Source: Alphaproteobacteria bacterium
GTDB taxonomy: Bacteria > Pseudomonadota > Alphaproteobacteria > Caulobacterales > Hyphomonadaceae
NCBI GenBank assembly: GCA_016125405.1
Contig: WGLW01000028.1
Coordinates: 1-35,426, forward strand
DNA length: 35,426 nucleotides
Direction: 5' to 3'
Both the position numbers and the translations under genes were made by a program. Below the pieces are notes generated by a model that saw nothing but the letters and a program-made list of their open reading frames with translations, had not been told where the DNA came from and searched no databases. Of the stretch, positions 25,030-32,506 are shown piece by piece. Positions within the stretch are counted from its first letter, which is position 1. Each line of letters opens with the position of its first letter.

Positions 25030-25860
25030 TCAATCGGCGCGGGACGATTTCGACGCTTCCAGCCCGGCGATTTCTCCGGCCAGCCAGTCGGGATGATGAA
25101 AGGCGAGCCGCACGCCGCTGGCGGAAAATCCCTCGCCGTCGCGTTCGGCTTCCGCCAGCCGGTCGATGCGCACGCGGGCAAGTCCGGTTGCGCCGGCGAC
25201 AGAAGTGAGCGTTCCGATCTCGAAATCGTTGGCGAGCAGCGGGCAGGGCGGCGCCGGCGCCTCCCCATGAAAGCCCACGCGCAGCGTGCGCCGCCGCGCA
25301 ATGCCCCGCCGTTTCATGCGCGAGACGACTTCCTGTCCGACGAAACAGCCCTTGCGGAAATCGACCCCGCCCTGGAGGTCCATGTTGATGTCTGCCGGAA
25401 ACACCTCGTCGGCCCCGAAATCGGCGCCCTGTTCGGCCAGTCCCGCTGCAATCCGCATGGCGTGATAGGCGAGCGGATCACCCTGCGTCTCAACGGGCGG
25501 ACCGATGCGCCGCGGCGGGGCTTCGGGCGAACGCGGGTCGGCTGAGCCGTCGAAGGCGATGACCGCCAGATCCGGCCGGGCCTCGATCGTCACCCTGGCC
25601 CGGAGGCGGAAAAGGTTGAGCCGCTTGAGCAGGAGCAGGGCCGCATCCCGGTCGCAATCGACGAGAAACCCCTCGTCGGAGCGCTCCAGGATCATGTCGG
25701 CAATTATTTTTCCCTGCGGGGTCAGCAGGGCGGCATAGCGGCGCTGGCCCCGGGCGAGACCCAGCACATCCTGGGTCACCAGGCCCTGCAGGAAACTTTC
25801 CGCATCCGGTCCGTTCACCGAAACAACGGCGCGCTGGTCGAGGCGCACGGGCTCTGTCAT
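25030..25860 (-). CDS. ygfZ: YgfZ/GcvT-domain folate-binding protein
   Basis: YgfZ (related to mitochondrial IBA57) is a tetrahydrofolate-binding protein that helps make or repair certain Fe-S enzymes. The 276-aa length is normal. The family signature KGCFVGQEV (170-178) with the essential cysteine C172 is intact. The N-terminal VSVNGPDAESFLQGLVTQD is typical. It is divergent from the cold-shock gene across a 337-bp spacer. Confidence 0.93.
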   Translation of the reverse strand: MTEPVRLDQRAVVSVNGPDAESFLQGLVTQDVLGLARGQRRYAALLTPQGKIIADMILERSDEGFLVDCDRDAALLLLKRLNLFRLRARVTIEARPDLAVIAFDGSADPRSPEAPPRRIGPPVETQGDPLAYHAMRIAAGLAEQGADFGADEVFPADINMDLQGGVDFRKGCFVGQEVVSRMKRRGIARRRTLRVGFHGEAPAPPCPLLANDFEIGTLTSVAGATGLARVRIDRLAEAERDGEGFSASGVRLAFHHPDWLAGEIAGLEASKSSRAD

Positions 25861-26197
25861 GGCCCATCAGTTAAGCGAACACGGGGCGTTTCGAAAGGCG
25901 CGCCGTCATATGAAGGGCGTCTATTTTTCCCGCCTGGGCCGGCATTTCAGCCTGTGAACAACCTAAACTTCGCGACAGGCGCCGCCCGACGCCTTTTCAA
26001 GAAAAGGCCGTTGTGTAATAGGTCTGGCAGTCGAATTTGCACAGGTTCGGTCGCTCTCCTTGCTCGCCCTATCGGATTGAGCACCGGATCTAGCCTACCG
26101 ATCCCGTCAATTTTGATCGCACCCGGGTGCGGCTTGCGCCCTTTGACGTCCCTGGTTCCCCCCGGTCCCAGGACACTTACTGAAAGACTGTCTCTAC
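25861..26197. promoter_or_regulatory. Long leader and divergent spacer between ygfZ and the cold-shock gene
   Basis: This 337-bp stretch is less GC-rich than its flanks. It contains a perfect 14-bp palindrome CGCACCCGGGTGCG at 26118-26131, a C-rich run near 26158, and no believable gene. The one open frame, from 25954, runs into the cold-shock gene out of frame. Cold-shock genes often have long structured leaders that act as thermosensors, and this could be one. The ribosome site is weak (GAAAG), in keeping with such control. No transcription start is obvious. Confidence 0.4.
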
Positions 26198-26407
26198 ATG
26201 GCTACCGGCACCGTTAAGTGGTTCAACGAGCAGAAAGGCTACGGCTTCATCCAGCCGGAAGCGGGCGGGAACGACATCTTCGTTCACATCTCCGCTGTCC
26301 AGCGGGCGGGACTCGCCAGCCTGAAGGAAGGCCAGCGCGTCAGCTTCGAACTCGAGAAAGACAAACGCTCGGGCAAGATGGCGGCGACCCAGCTCCAACC
26401 GCTCTAG
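26198..26407 (+). CDS. cspA: Cold-shock protein (CspA family)
   Basis: This 69-aa single cold-shock domain binds single-stranded RNA and DNA and melts RNA structure. RNP1 is KGYGFI (13-18) and RNP2 is DIFVHI (26-31). The starting [10 protein letters not shown] is typical. It is monocistronic, with a long leader upstream and a strong terminator downstream. Whether it is cold-induced cannot be read from sequence. The symbol is used for the family. Confidence 0.95.
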   Translation: MATGTVKWFNEQKGYGFIQPEAGGNDIFVHISAVQRAGLASLKEGQRVSFELEKDKRSGKMAATQLQPL

Positions 26408-26462
26408 GGCTTACCGCCCAACCATAGGCGCCAGACGCTACAACAGGCGCTGCGGATATCTG

Positions 26463-26495
26463 AACGGGCTGACGCATGCGCGTCGGCCCGTTTTT
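26463..26495 (+). terminator. Rho-independent terminator after the cold-shock gene
   Basis: AACGGGCTGACGC (26463-26475) pairs with GCGTCGGCCCGTT (26480-26492) with one U-G wobble and loop ATGC. TTTTT follows at 26491-26495. On the minus strand it could also serve the convergent deaminase gene. Confidence 0.85.
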
Positions 26496-26533
26496 CATTC
26501 TGGGGCGGCGGTCAGATCCCCGGCGGCGAGCGT

Positions 26534-27169
26534 TCAGCGCTCCTCGTCCACCAGTCCGCGCGCCTTCAGCTGCGCAGCGAGCGGCGTGCCTGCGCGCACG
26601 AAGATGCGGGTGAGGCCCATGCGGCCGATCCGGTCCAGCGCCTGTTCGAAGGTTTCGCTGCGGGTCATGTCGAACTCGCCGTCATAGCTTGATGGGTCGT
26701 CATCGATGGCGAGCCAGGGCCGTCCCGTCGCGACCAGGTTGAAGAAACCGCGGTTGAGCTCTTCGGCTTCCGCCTGCATCACACCGATGCGGACTTCGAC
26801 GCCGGCCGCGCCGAGGTGCGATACGCCGTGGGCCGCCGGCGGGTTGGGGTCTTCGCACGCCACGACGACGCGCACGACGCCGGCTTCGGCGAGGCGTTGG
26901 GCGCAGCTCTTCGCGCCGGAACTCCGCGCATTGCAGGGTTCGAGGCTGACATAGGCCGTGGCGCCGTCGGCCCGCTCGCCGGCCTCGTCCAGCGCGATCT
27001 CCTCGGCGTGCGGGCGGCCGCCATCGCCGGTTGCACCCCTGCCAATGATCTCGCCATTGCGCACGATGAGGCAGCCCACAGCGGGATTGGGCGCCACCCG
27101 GCCGAGACGAAGGCGGGCCAGCTCCAGCGCCTGGTCCATGTAGAATTCGTCGGGGTGTCTCGCGCTCAC
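26534..27169 (-). CDS. RibD-like zinc deaminase with a collapsed reductase domain
   Basis: This 211-aa protein begins at GTG 27169, overlapping the gpmA stop as GTGA. Residues 5-145 are a CMP/dCMP-type zinc deaminase domain of the RibD kind: APNPAVGC, H54-A-E56 and PC79...C89. The C79-C89 loop is PCNARSSGAKSC, lacking the RibD GRTPPC form and one residue longer. The reductase domain of full RibD (about 360 aa) is nearly gone: only the RPWLAI entry strand and a piece like its NADPH-site end (RIFVRAGTPLAAQLKARGLVDEE, 188-210, shown in two parts: RIFVRAGTPLAA then QLKARGLVDEE) remain. It is a deaminase of uncertain substrate; true riboflavin synthesis is doubtful. Confidence 0.8.
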   Translation of the reverse strand: MSARHPDEFYMDQALELARLRLGRVAPNPAVGCLIVRNGEIIGRGATGDGGRPHAEEIALDEAGERADGATAYVSLEPCNARSSGAKSCAQRLAEAGVVRVVVACEDPNPPAAHGVSHLGAAGVEVRIGVMQAEAEELNRGFFNLVATGRPWLAIDDDPSSYDGEFDMTRSETFEQALDRIGRMGLTRIFVRAGTPLAAQLKARGLVDEER

Positions 27170-27876
27170 GTCTTTGGCAGCGGTTTGGCCCGCGCCGCAT
27201 CGAGATACTGCGCCGCGGAAACCTTGAGCGCGGTGTCGAGATCGATCAGTAGCGGATTGCCGGTTGGAATCTCGACGTTCGGAATCTCCGCATCCGACAC
27301 GCCGAAGAGATGTTTCACGATTGCGCGCAGCGAATTGCCGTGCGCAGCGACGATGACATTGTCGCCCGCCTTGAGCTTCGGGGCGATCTCTGCAGACCAG
27401 TAGGGCAGGACGCGCGCCAGCGTGGTCTTCAGGCTTTCGGTTTTCGGGATATCGATGCCGCGATAGCGCGGGTCGTTGGAAAGATCGAACTCCGAACCGG
27501 GTTGAAGTTCGGGCGGAGGAATGTCGAACGAGCGGCGCCAGATATGGACTTGTTCGGCGCCGTGCTTCGCCGCTGTCTCTTTCTTGTTGAGGCCGGTGAG
27601 CCCGCCATAGTGGCGCTCGTTGAGCCGGTAATCCTTGGTCACCGGCAGCCAGACGCGGTCCAGCTCCTCCAGCGCCAGCCACAGCGTGCGGATCGCGCGT
27701 TTCTGCACCGAGGCGTAGGCGCGGGTGAAATCGGCGCCCGAAGCCTTCAGCAGCTGTCCGGAGTGGCGCGCCTCGGCCTCGCCCTGCGGCGTGAGATTGA
27801 CGTCCCACCAGCCGGTGAAGCGGTCCTCGAGGTTCCACTCGCTCTGTCCGTGCCGCACCAGCGCCAGCTGCACCAT
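27166..27876 (-). CDS. gpmA: 2,3-bisphosphoglycerate-dependent phosphoglycerate mutase
   Basis: GpmA interconverts 3- and 2-phosphoglycerate in glycolysis. The 236-aa protein has the phospho-histidine H9 in RHGQSEWN, R60, E87 in NERHYGGL and H179 in AAHGNS. The start ATG 27876 lies about 8 bases after AGGAGA, and the longer frame to 27936 lacks support. It overlaps the RibD-like gene by four bases, so the two are co-translated. It probably has its own promoter, as the upstream TSUP gene ends 84 bp before. Confidence 0.95.
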   Translation of the reverse strand: MVQLALVRHGQSEWNLEDRFTGWWDVNLTPQGEAEARHSGQLLKASGADFTRAYASVQKRAIRTLWLALEELDRVWLPVTKDYRLNERHYGGLTGLNKKETAAKHGAEQVHIWRRSFDIPPPELQPGSEFDLSNDPRYRGIDIPKTESLKTTLARVLPYWSAEIAPKLKAGDNVIVAAHGNSLRAIVKHLFGVSDAEIPNVEIPTGNPLLIDLDTALKVSAAQYLDAARAKPLPKT

Positions 27877-27960
27877 CTTGTCGTCTCCTGCGTCAACCGG
27901 GGCTTCCAAGCACACTCGGGCTCGCGGGGGAAGCATGGACTCGTACGGCGCTTGTCGGGC

Positions 27961-28746
27961 TCAACCCCCCGTGATCGACCGCCAGGCGACGTAGATCGCG
28001 ACAGTGAGGACGAGGCCGGCGAAAGCGCGGCGCAGCCACAGGCTTCGTTTGGCCAGCCGCGACGCGGCCAGCAGTCCAAGCAGGCCGCCGGCCGCGCCGC
28101 CCGCCAGCAACAGTCCTGCGAGGCGCCAGTCGACCAGGCCTGAAGCGGCATAGTTCAGCGAGGTGGCGGCGCCGAAGATGGTCACCGAGACGAGAGACGA
28201 CGCCGTCGCGTTGGCGATCGTCATGCCGGTCGCCAGCATCAGGCCGGGAACGATGAGGAATCCGCCGCCGATGCCGAAAAAGCCGGCCGCAAAACCTGTC
28301 AGAAGCCCGAGCGGCGCGAGCCGCAGCATCAGGCCCGGCGACATGTGGACGTCCGGGTCGCCCGCGCTGCGTGGCCGGCGCAGCATCGACAGGGCGATGG
28401 CCGCCATGGCTGCGGCGAACGCAAGAAGCAGCTGGCGCCCGTCCACCATCTTGGCGAGCGAGGAACCGGCGAGGGACCCGGCGAGACCTGCGACGGCAAA
28501 TGTGATGGCGCACGACCATTTCACCCGTCCGCCGCGCCAGTGCCCGATAAGGTTCACAGCGGCGTTGGCCGCCACGGCCGCGCTCGCCGTTCCAATCGCC
28601 ACATGCGGGTCGCGCACGCCGACAGCGTAGAGCAGCAGGGGCGCGGCCAGAACCGACCCGCCGCCGCCGAACAGCGCCAGCAGAAACCCCACCAGCGCGC
28701 CGCTGGCGATCGTTGCGCTGACGGCGGCGGCGGTAAGCTCGATCAT
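27961..28746 (-). CDS. TSUP (TauE/SafE) family permease
   Basis: This 261-aa inner-membrane protein has about eight helices in two inverted repeats, each with the family motif: GFLLALFGGGGSVLAAP near residue 20 and GFAAGFFGIGGGFLIVP in the second half. Members move sulfite, sulfoacetate or other organosulfur anions. Its gene is divergent from an ETHE1/Blh-type persulfide dioxygenase, a pairing known from BigR-type sulfide-detoxification loci, so export of sulfite is the likely job. The start overlaps a 25-codon mini-ORF. Confidence 0.9.
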   Translation of the reverse strand: MIELTAAAVSATIASGALVGFLLALFGGGGSVLAAPLLLYAVGVRDPHVAIGTASAAVAANAAVNLIGHWRGGRVKWSCAITFAVAGLAGSLAGSSLAKMVDGRQLLLAFAAAMAAIALSMLRRPRSAGDPDVHMSPGLMLRLAPLGLLTGFAAGFFGIGGGFLIVPGLMLATGMTIANATASSLVSVTIFGAATSLNYAASGLVDWRLAGLLLAGGAAGGLLGLLAASRLAKRSLWLRRAFAGLVLTVAIYVAWRSITGG

Positions 28747-28820
28747 GCCGCCTTACGCCTGTTCCACGGGACCGGCGCCAGCAAACGGCGTTCTTTCGGG
28801 GTTTTGGTCAGATTGGCCAT
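28743..28820 (-). CDS. Possible 25-aa leader ORF before the TSUP gene
   Basis: An ATG at 28820 opens a 25-codon frame whose TGA overlaps the TSUP ATG as ATGA. The product is basic, starting MANLTKTPKERRLL. No strong ribosome site precedes it. It could be a translationally coupled leader peptide, or a chance frame. It is too short for database support. Confidence 0.3.
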   Translation of the reverse strand: MANLTKTPKERRLLAPVPWNRRKAA

Positions 28821-28839
28821 GGGGCCTATATGACAGATC

Positions 28840-28867
28840 TTGCTAATTTAGCAATACCTAATATATA
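28840..28867 (+). promoter_or_regulatory. Operator and promoter of the sulfur module
   Basis: TTGCTAA-T-TTAGCAA (28840-28854) is a perfect 7-bp inverted repeat with a single central base, typical of dimeric ArsR-type repressors. Its TTGCTA half coincides with a -35 hexamer placed 16 bases before TATATA (28862-28867) reading towards the MBL gene. A bound repressor would therefore block that promoter and could also affect the divergent TSUP promoter. No regulator gene lies nearby in this window. Confidence 0.55.
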
Positions 28868-28897
28868 AACACTGCAAAAGACAGAAGGAACCCTACC

Positions 28898-29767
28898 ATG
28901 GCCGATATCCAGGCGTTCTTCGACAGGAAAACCTCCACCGTGACTTATCTCGTTGCGGACCCGGAAACGAAGCGCGCCGCCATCATCGACCCGGTCGCGG
29001 ATTTCGATCCGGCGCCGGCCCGGCTGGGTTATGCATCGATCGATGCGATCCTCGACATCGCGGCGCAGCGCGGCCTTGCGATCGACTGGGCGCTCGATAC
29101 CCACGCCCACGCGGATCACCTTTCTGCGGCGCATCACGTGCGGGAAAAAACCGGAGCCCGCATCGGCATCGGCGCGAAGATCACGGACGTCCAGAAGGCC
29201 TTCGCCCCGCTGTTCAACGCCCACGACATCACCCCGGACGGCGCCGTTTTCGATGCGCTCTGGGAAGACGGCGCGACATTCAGGATCGGCTCCGTCGACG
29301 TCACCGTGATGCACACGCCGGGGCACACGCCCGCCTGCGTCACCTATGTCGTCGGCGACGCCGCCTTCGTGGGCGACACGCTGTTCATGCCGGATTATGG
29401 AACCGCCCGCGCGGACTTTCCCGGCGGCGATGCGGCGACGCTCTATCGCTCGATCCAGCGCATTCTCGCGCTGCCGGCCGAGACGCGCATCTTCGTGGGC
29501 CACGATTATCTGCCGCCCGGCCGGACCGAAGTGAAATGGGAAACGACGGTCGCCGAACAGCGCCTTCAGAACATTCACGTCGGCGCCGGCGTCACCGAGT
29601 CCGAATTCGTCGCGATGCGGCGGGCGCGCGACAAGACGCTTGCGCCGCCCGCCCTGATCCTGCCCTCGCTGCAGACCAACATCCGCGCCGGCGCTCTGCC
29701 GCCGCGCGAGGACGATGGCCAGCAATACCTGAAACTGCCCGTCAACCGGCTGGGCGTCGCCGCCTAG
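28898..29767 (+). CDS. ETHE1/Blh-type MBL-fold persulfide dioxygenase
   Basis: This 289-aa metallo-beta-lactamase-fold protein has THAHADHL (68-75), H143, D160 and H202. The persulfide dioxygenase iron ligands (His, His, Asp) map to H69, H143 and D160. GTARADFPGGDA (168-179) matches the Blh/ETHE1 substrate-loop pattern. The reaction would oxidise glutathione persulfide to sulfite. A good ribosome site AAGGAA precedes the ATG. It is divergent from the TSUP permease, and its stop overlaps the convergent DUF2164 stop in a CTAG. No rhodanese domain is fused to it and none is encoded nearby. Confidence 0.88.
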   Translation: MADIQAFFDRKTSTVTYLVADPETKRAAIIDPVADFDPAPARLGYASIDAILDIAAQRGLAIDWALDTHAHADHLSAAHHVREKTGARIGIGAKITDVQKAFAPLFNAHDITPDGAVFDALWEDGATFRIGSVDVTVMHTPGHTPACVTYVVGDAAFVGDTLFMPDYGTARADFPGGDAATLYRSIQRILALPAETRIFVGHDYLPPGRTEVKWETTVAEQRLQNIHVGAGVTESEFVAMRRARDKTLAPPALILPSLQTNIRAGALPPREDDGQQYLKLPVNRLGVAA

Positions 29768-29970
29768 AGATCGTCGAGCTTTTTCTGGAAGTGCTCGCGG
29801 ACGTCGTCGACCGCCTGGTTGTAGACCACCGGGCCAAGCGTCCTCAGCATCAGGTCAATGATCTCGCCGGCGCGGAACTCGCTCAGCGTCTCGTCGAACT
29901 CTTTCGCAAACAGCTGTTGCAGGTGGGTGGCGAGGCGCGCCCGCCGGTCGGCGGCGAGGGTGATCTCCAA
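29764..29970 (-). CDS. DUF2164 family protein
   Basis: This 68-aa cytoplasmic protein matches the DUF2164 layout: a helical start with AAD..ARLATHLQQLF, EFDETLSEFRAGEIIDL, and the signature LGPVVYNQAV (45-54) before a final amphipathic helix. The function of the family is not known. The gene is 22 bp after the M23 peptidase gene on the same strand, so it is probably the last of the operon. It overlaps the convergent MBL gene by its stop codon. Confidence 0.85.
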   Translation of the reverse strand: MEITLAADRRARLATHLQQLFAKEFDETLSEFRAGEIIDLMLRTLGPVVYNQAVDDVREHFQKKLDDL

Positions 29971-29992
29971 GGTCCTCTCCCTGCGATGAGTC

Positions 29993-31213
29993 CTATTTCG
30001 GCGCGTTCGCCACGGCGAAATTGTCGGCCACCTGCTCGCCGATATTCACTTCGCGGCGCTGGTAGGCGGCTAGCAGCGAGGAATAGGGCGGGGCGTACTG
30101 CCAGCCGTTCTCGGCGGTGTTGAGGTTGATCTCGAAGTGCAGGTGCAGCGTCGTCGGCGTGCCCCCGAAATCGTTCGAGACGTAGCCGACGACATCGCCG
30201 CGCTTCACTGACTGACCGGTCTTCACCTTCAGCTTCGCCATGTTGAGATGGAGATAGCGGTAGATCCGCCCGCCGGCGCGGGCGCGCAGGTTGATTGAAT
30301 AGCTGCCGACGTTGGAGATGATGCCGTCCTCGACCGCGACGACGGCATACTCGGTTCGATCCGCCGCCTTCTCGGCTTTCTCCGCCTTGCAACCCTCCGG
30401 CGTTCCGACGCGGATGTCCTGTCCAAGGTGGACGCCCTTCGCCTTGCACCACGGCGTCGTTGCGTTGGTGCCGCGCGACTCGCAGTAGTTGTCACGCCAC
30501 GGCGCCTGGAAGTTGCGCGGATCGCACTGGTCGCCGCCCTTCACCGATCCACCATAACGATAGACCTGGCTCTGCAGATACGCGGGTGCGTCCTTAATCG
30601 GAAAGGTCATGTCCGGCACCAGCGCCTCGGTCACGCTGGCGCCGATGCCGCTGCCGGGCTCCAGCACGCCGGGGGCGAAATACTGGAAGGAGGGCGGGGG
30701 CACGTTCACCACCGGCGTCGCCGAAGGTCCGTGATCCGGCGCGCCTGCGTCCGGCGCATCGTTCGCTGGCGGCTCCGCACCGCCCGGCGGCAGGGGCGTC
30801 ACCGGCTTGCCTGTGTTGGCGTTGACCAGCGGCGTTGAATCGCTGACCGGGATCGCGGGGTTTTCCGGCTTGTCGACGAAAGGCGTTCCGCCATCGGGCG
30901 CGCCGCTGTTGGCGCCGGGGTTGGGAATGGTCGGCGCTTCCGGCAGGTCCGAGGGATCAAGCGGGTTCACCGGCGTTGTCGGCGGCGGCGGAGGCGGCGG
31001 CGCGTTGGGATCGCGAACCGGCGTTGCATCGGCGGTTGCGACCTGTGTCGTGTCAGCATCCGTCGTCTGGGCCGTGTCGGTGGGTTTCACTTCCTCGATC
31101 CACGGCCACAGCACGATCTTTCCGGCGTCGCACGACGCCAGCGTCAGCATCCCGGCGCCCAGCGCCGCCAAGGCCGCCCATCTCGCCCGCGGTCGGATGT
31201 TGGATCGATGCAT
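29993..31213 (-). CDS. M23 (LytM) family peptidase lipoprotein
   Basis: This 406-aa protein has a signal peptide and lipobox LASC with lipidated C28, then +2 Asp. Residues 45-175 are Pro/Ala/Asp-rich linker. The C-terminal M23 domain (about 225-390) has the zinc ligands H262 and D266 in VHLGQD and H359 in TLHLHFEI, with H357 catalytic, so it should be active. M23 enzymes cut peptidoglycan cross-bridges or serve as amidase activators. Four cysteines (230, 244, 256, 275) could pair. It follows the 198-aa lipoprotein after 22 bp and precedes DUF2164. Confidence 0.92.
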   Translation of the reverse strand: MHRSNIRPRARWAALAALGAGMLTLASCDAGKIVLWPWIEEVKPTDTAQTTDADTTQVATADATPVRDPNAPPPPPPPTTPVNPLDPSDLPEAPTIPNPGANSGAPDGGTPFVDKPENPAIPVSDSTPLVNANTGKPVTPLPPGGAEPPANDAPDAGAPDHGPSATPVVNVPPPSFQYFAPGVLEPGSGIGASVTEALVPDMTFPIKDAPAYLQSQVYRYGGSVKGGDQCDPRNFQAPWRDNYCESRGTNATTPWCKAKGVHLGQDIRVGTPEGCKAEKAEKAADRTEYAVVAVEDGIISNVGSYSINLRARAGGRIYRYLHLNMAKLKVKTGQSVKRGDVVGYVSNDFGGTPTTLHLHFEINLNTAENGWQYAPPYSSLLAAYQRREVNIGEQVADNFAVANAPK

Positions 31214-31235
31214 CCCCTGTTCGCCCCGCGTCCCG

Positions 31236-31832
31236 TTACTGCGTCTGCTGCACGAACAGGCTGTCGGCGAAGGCCTTGGCCTCGTCCTCGGTGATGCAGC
31301 TCGTGGCGCCGTCGGCCTCGTGGCACTCGAACTGGATCAGGTAGTCCGCGCCGTAACGCGAAAAGGAGAGCTGCGCGCCGGCCTCGCTCTGGGTGAATTT
31401 CAGATCGCCCTTGGCGGCCGCCGATGTCTGGCCCGTCTTGTAGGCCTGCATCGAGCCGTTCACGATCGCGTCGTATTTCGGCGTCTTGTAGGTGGCGAAG
31501 TAACCGTCGTCCGTGGAGACCAGGGCCGGCGGTCCCGCGCTCTGCGTCTGCACGATGCCGGAGGGCAGGAGAACGGGCACTTTCGGCAAGCCGCCCGCCG
31601 CGCCGTCGGCGGACTGGATGGTGACCGGCGCATCGTTGACGGGCGCTTTCGCCCGGTCGGCGCGCGCCGCTGCCCAGTCGATGGCGGATTGAACCGCCTG
31701 CGGACCCGAGCCTGGCGCGGGCGGCGCTCCGGCGACGGTCGCGGCTGGAGGCGCGCCCTGAGCGGTCTCCTTTTCGCAGGCCGCCAGCACCAGCAGCGGC
31801 GCCAGCGTCAGCACCAGAAGCGATGCTCTCAT
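31236..31832 (-). CDS. Lipoprotein of unknown function in the subtilase operon
   Basis: This 198-aa protein has a signal peptide and lipobox LAAC with lipidated C19 and +2 Glu. The ATG at 31832 shares a base with the upstream stop (TGATG); a TTG at 31835 is rejected. The mature part has an Ala/Pro-rich linker, then a beta-strand-rich domain (KYDAIVNGSM, LSFSRYGADYLIQFEC) and a C-terminal helix with the pair C..C in ECHEADGATSC. No family was recognised. Co-translation with the I9-like protein and position between two peptidases suggest a partner or regulator role. Confidence 0.82.
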   Translation of the reverse strand: MRASLLVLTLAPLLVLAACEKETAQGAPPAATVAGAPPAPGSGPQAVQSAIDWAAARADRAKAPVNDAPVTIQSADGAAGGLPKVPVLLPSGIVQTQSAGPPALVSTDDGYFATYKTPKYDAIVNGSMQAYKTGQTSAAAKGDLKFTQSEAGAQLSFSRYGADYLIQFECHEADGATSCITEDEAKAFADSLFVQQTQ

Positions 31833-32410
31833 CAATGTCCCCCGGGTTGGGCCGTCATGTTGGGTTCGGCGTAGGAAACGTCGGGCGCCGCCGCGAGGCG
31901 CTTGGCGATGTCGCGCATGGCTGCAAGCCGTTGCGCCGCCGATCCGCCGCCGGCGTGCACCAGCACCAGCTCGTTCGAGTAGGTGACGCGGTCGAGGGTC
32001 ACGTCGGACATTTCAGGCCGGTTGCGCTTGAAGGCGTTGAATTTGGCCCGGGCGGCGCCCGCGTCCTTCCAGAAGGTGTCGACAATGTCCTTCACCTTGG
32101 CGTCGTCCTTGAACTTGACCACGATCTCCATGTCCTGGCCGGGCAGGGCGGCGCCGGGCGACTGGTCGAACTGGACGCCGGGGATCGCAGAACCCGGTCC
32201 GGGCGGGGTCGCTTTCGGCGTATCCTGCGGTGCGTCGGCGAGTGGCGTTTCGACATCCGGCACAGGCGCCACCGCAACAGGCAGCGCGCCCGGCGGTGTG
32301 GGACGCGGTGCAATCACCGATCCGATCACCAGCGCGCCGACAACGGCCAGCGTCGCCGCCGTTGCGGGCGCGGCGGCCTTCATCGCTTTCAACCGATCAG
32401 CAGTGCGCAT
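31832..32410 (-). CDS. Membrane-anchored subtilisin-propeptide (I9)-like protein
   Basis: This 192-aa protein starts at ATG 32410 with AGGAGG seven bases upstream; a longer frame (to 32479) is unlikely. One membrane helix (about 15-34) is followed by a Pro-rich linker (35-92) and a small domain (93-187) that looks like the I9 prodomain: MEIVVKFKDD at its start and RLAAAPDVSYAEPNM at its end, the form seen just before the catalytic domain in many subtilases. Here no protease domain follows. It lies 96 bp after the subtilase gene on the same strand, so it may chaperone or inhibit that enzyme in trans. The match is by eye and needs profile comparison. Confidence 0.7.
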   Translation of the reverse strand: MRTADRLKAMKAAAPATAATLAVVGALVIGSVIAPRPTPPGALPVAVAPVPDVETPLADAPQDTPKATPPGPGSAIPGVQFDQSPGAALPGQDMEIVVKFKDDAKVKDIVDTFWKDAGAARAKFNAFKRNRPEMSDVTLDRVTYSNELVLVHAGGGSAAQRLAAMRDIAKRLAAAPDVSYAEPNMTAQPGGH

Positions 32411-32506
32411 CGCCCTGCCTCCTCTCCATGAAGACGCCGGCATCGCCTCTGTTGTAAACACGACCGCCAGCCTCTCCATTTTCCCGCCCCCAGAGTGATA
32501 AAACGC

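Noticed and set aside
25954-26217. 87-aa open frame before the cold-shock gene
   Set aside because: It overlaps the cold-shock start in another frame, has no recognisable product and no ribosome site.
26534-27838. 434-aa reading of the RibD-like frame starting inside gpmA
   Set aside because: The upstream 223 codons are the antisense-free alternate frame of gpmA; the GTG at 27169 overlapping the gpmA stop is the natural start.
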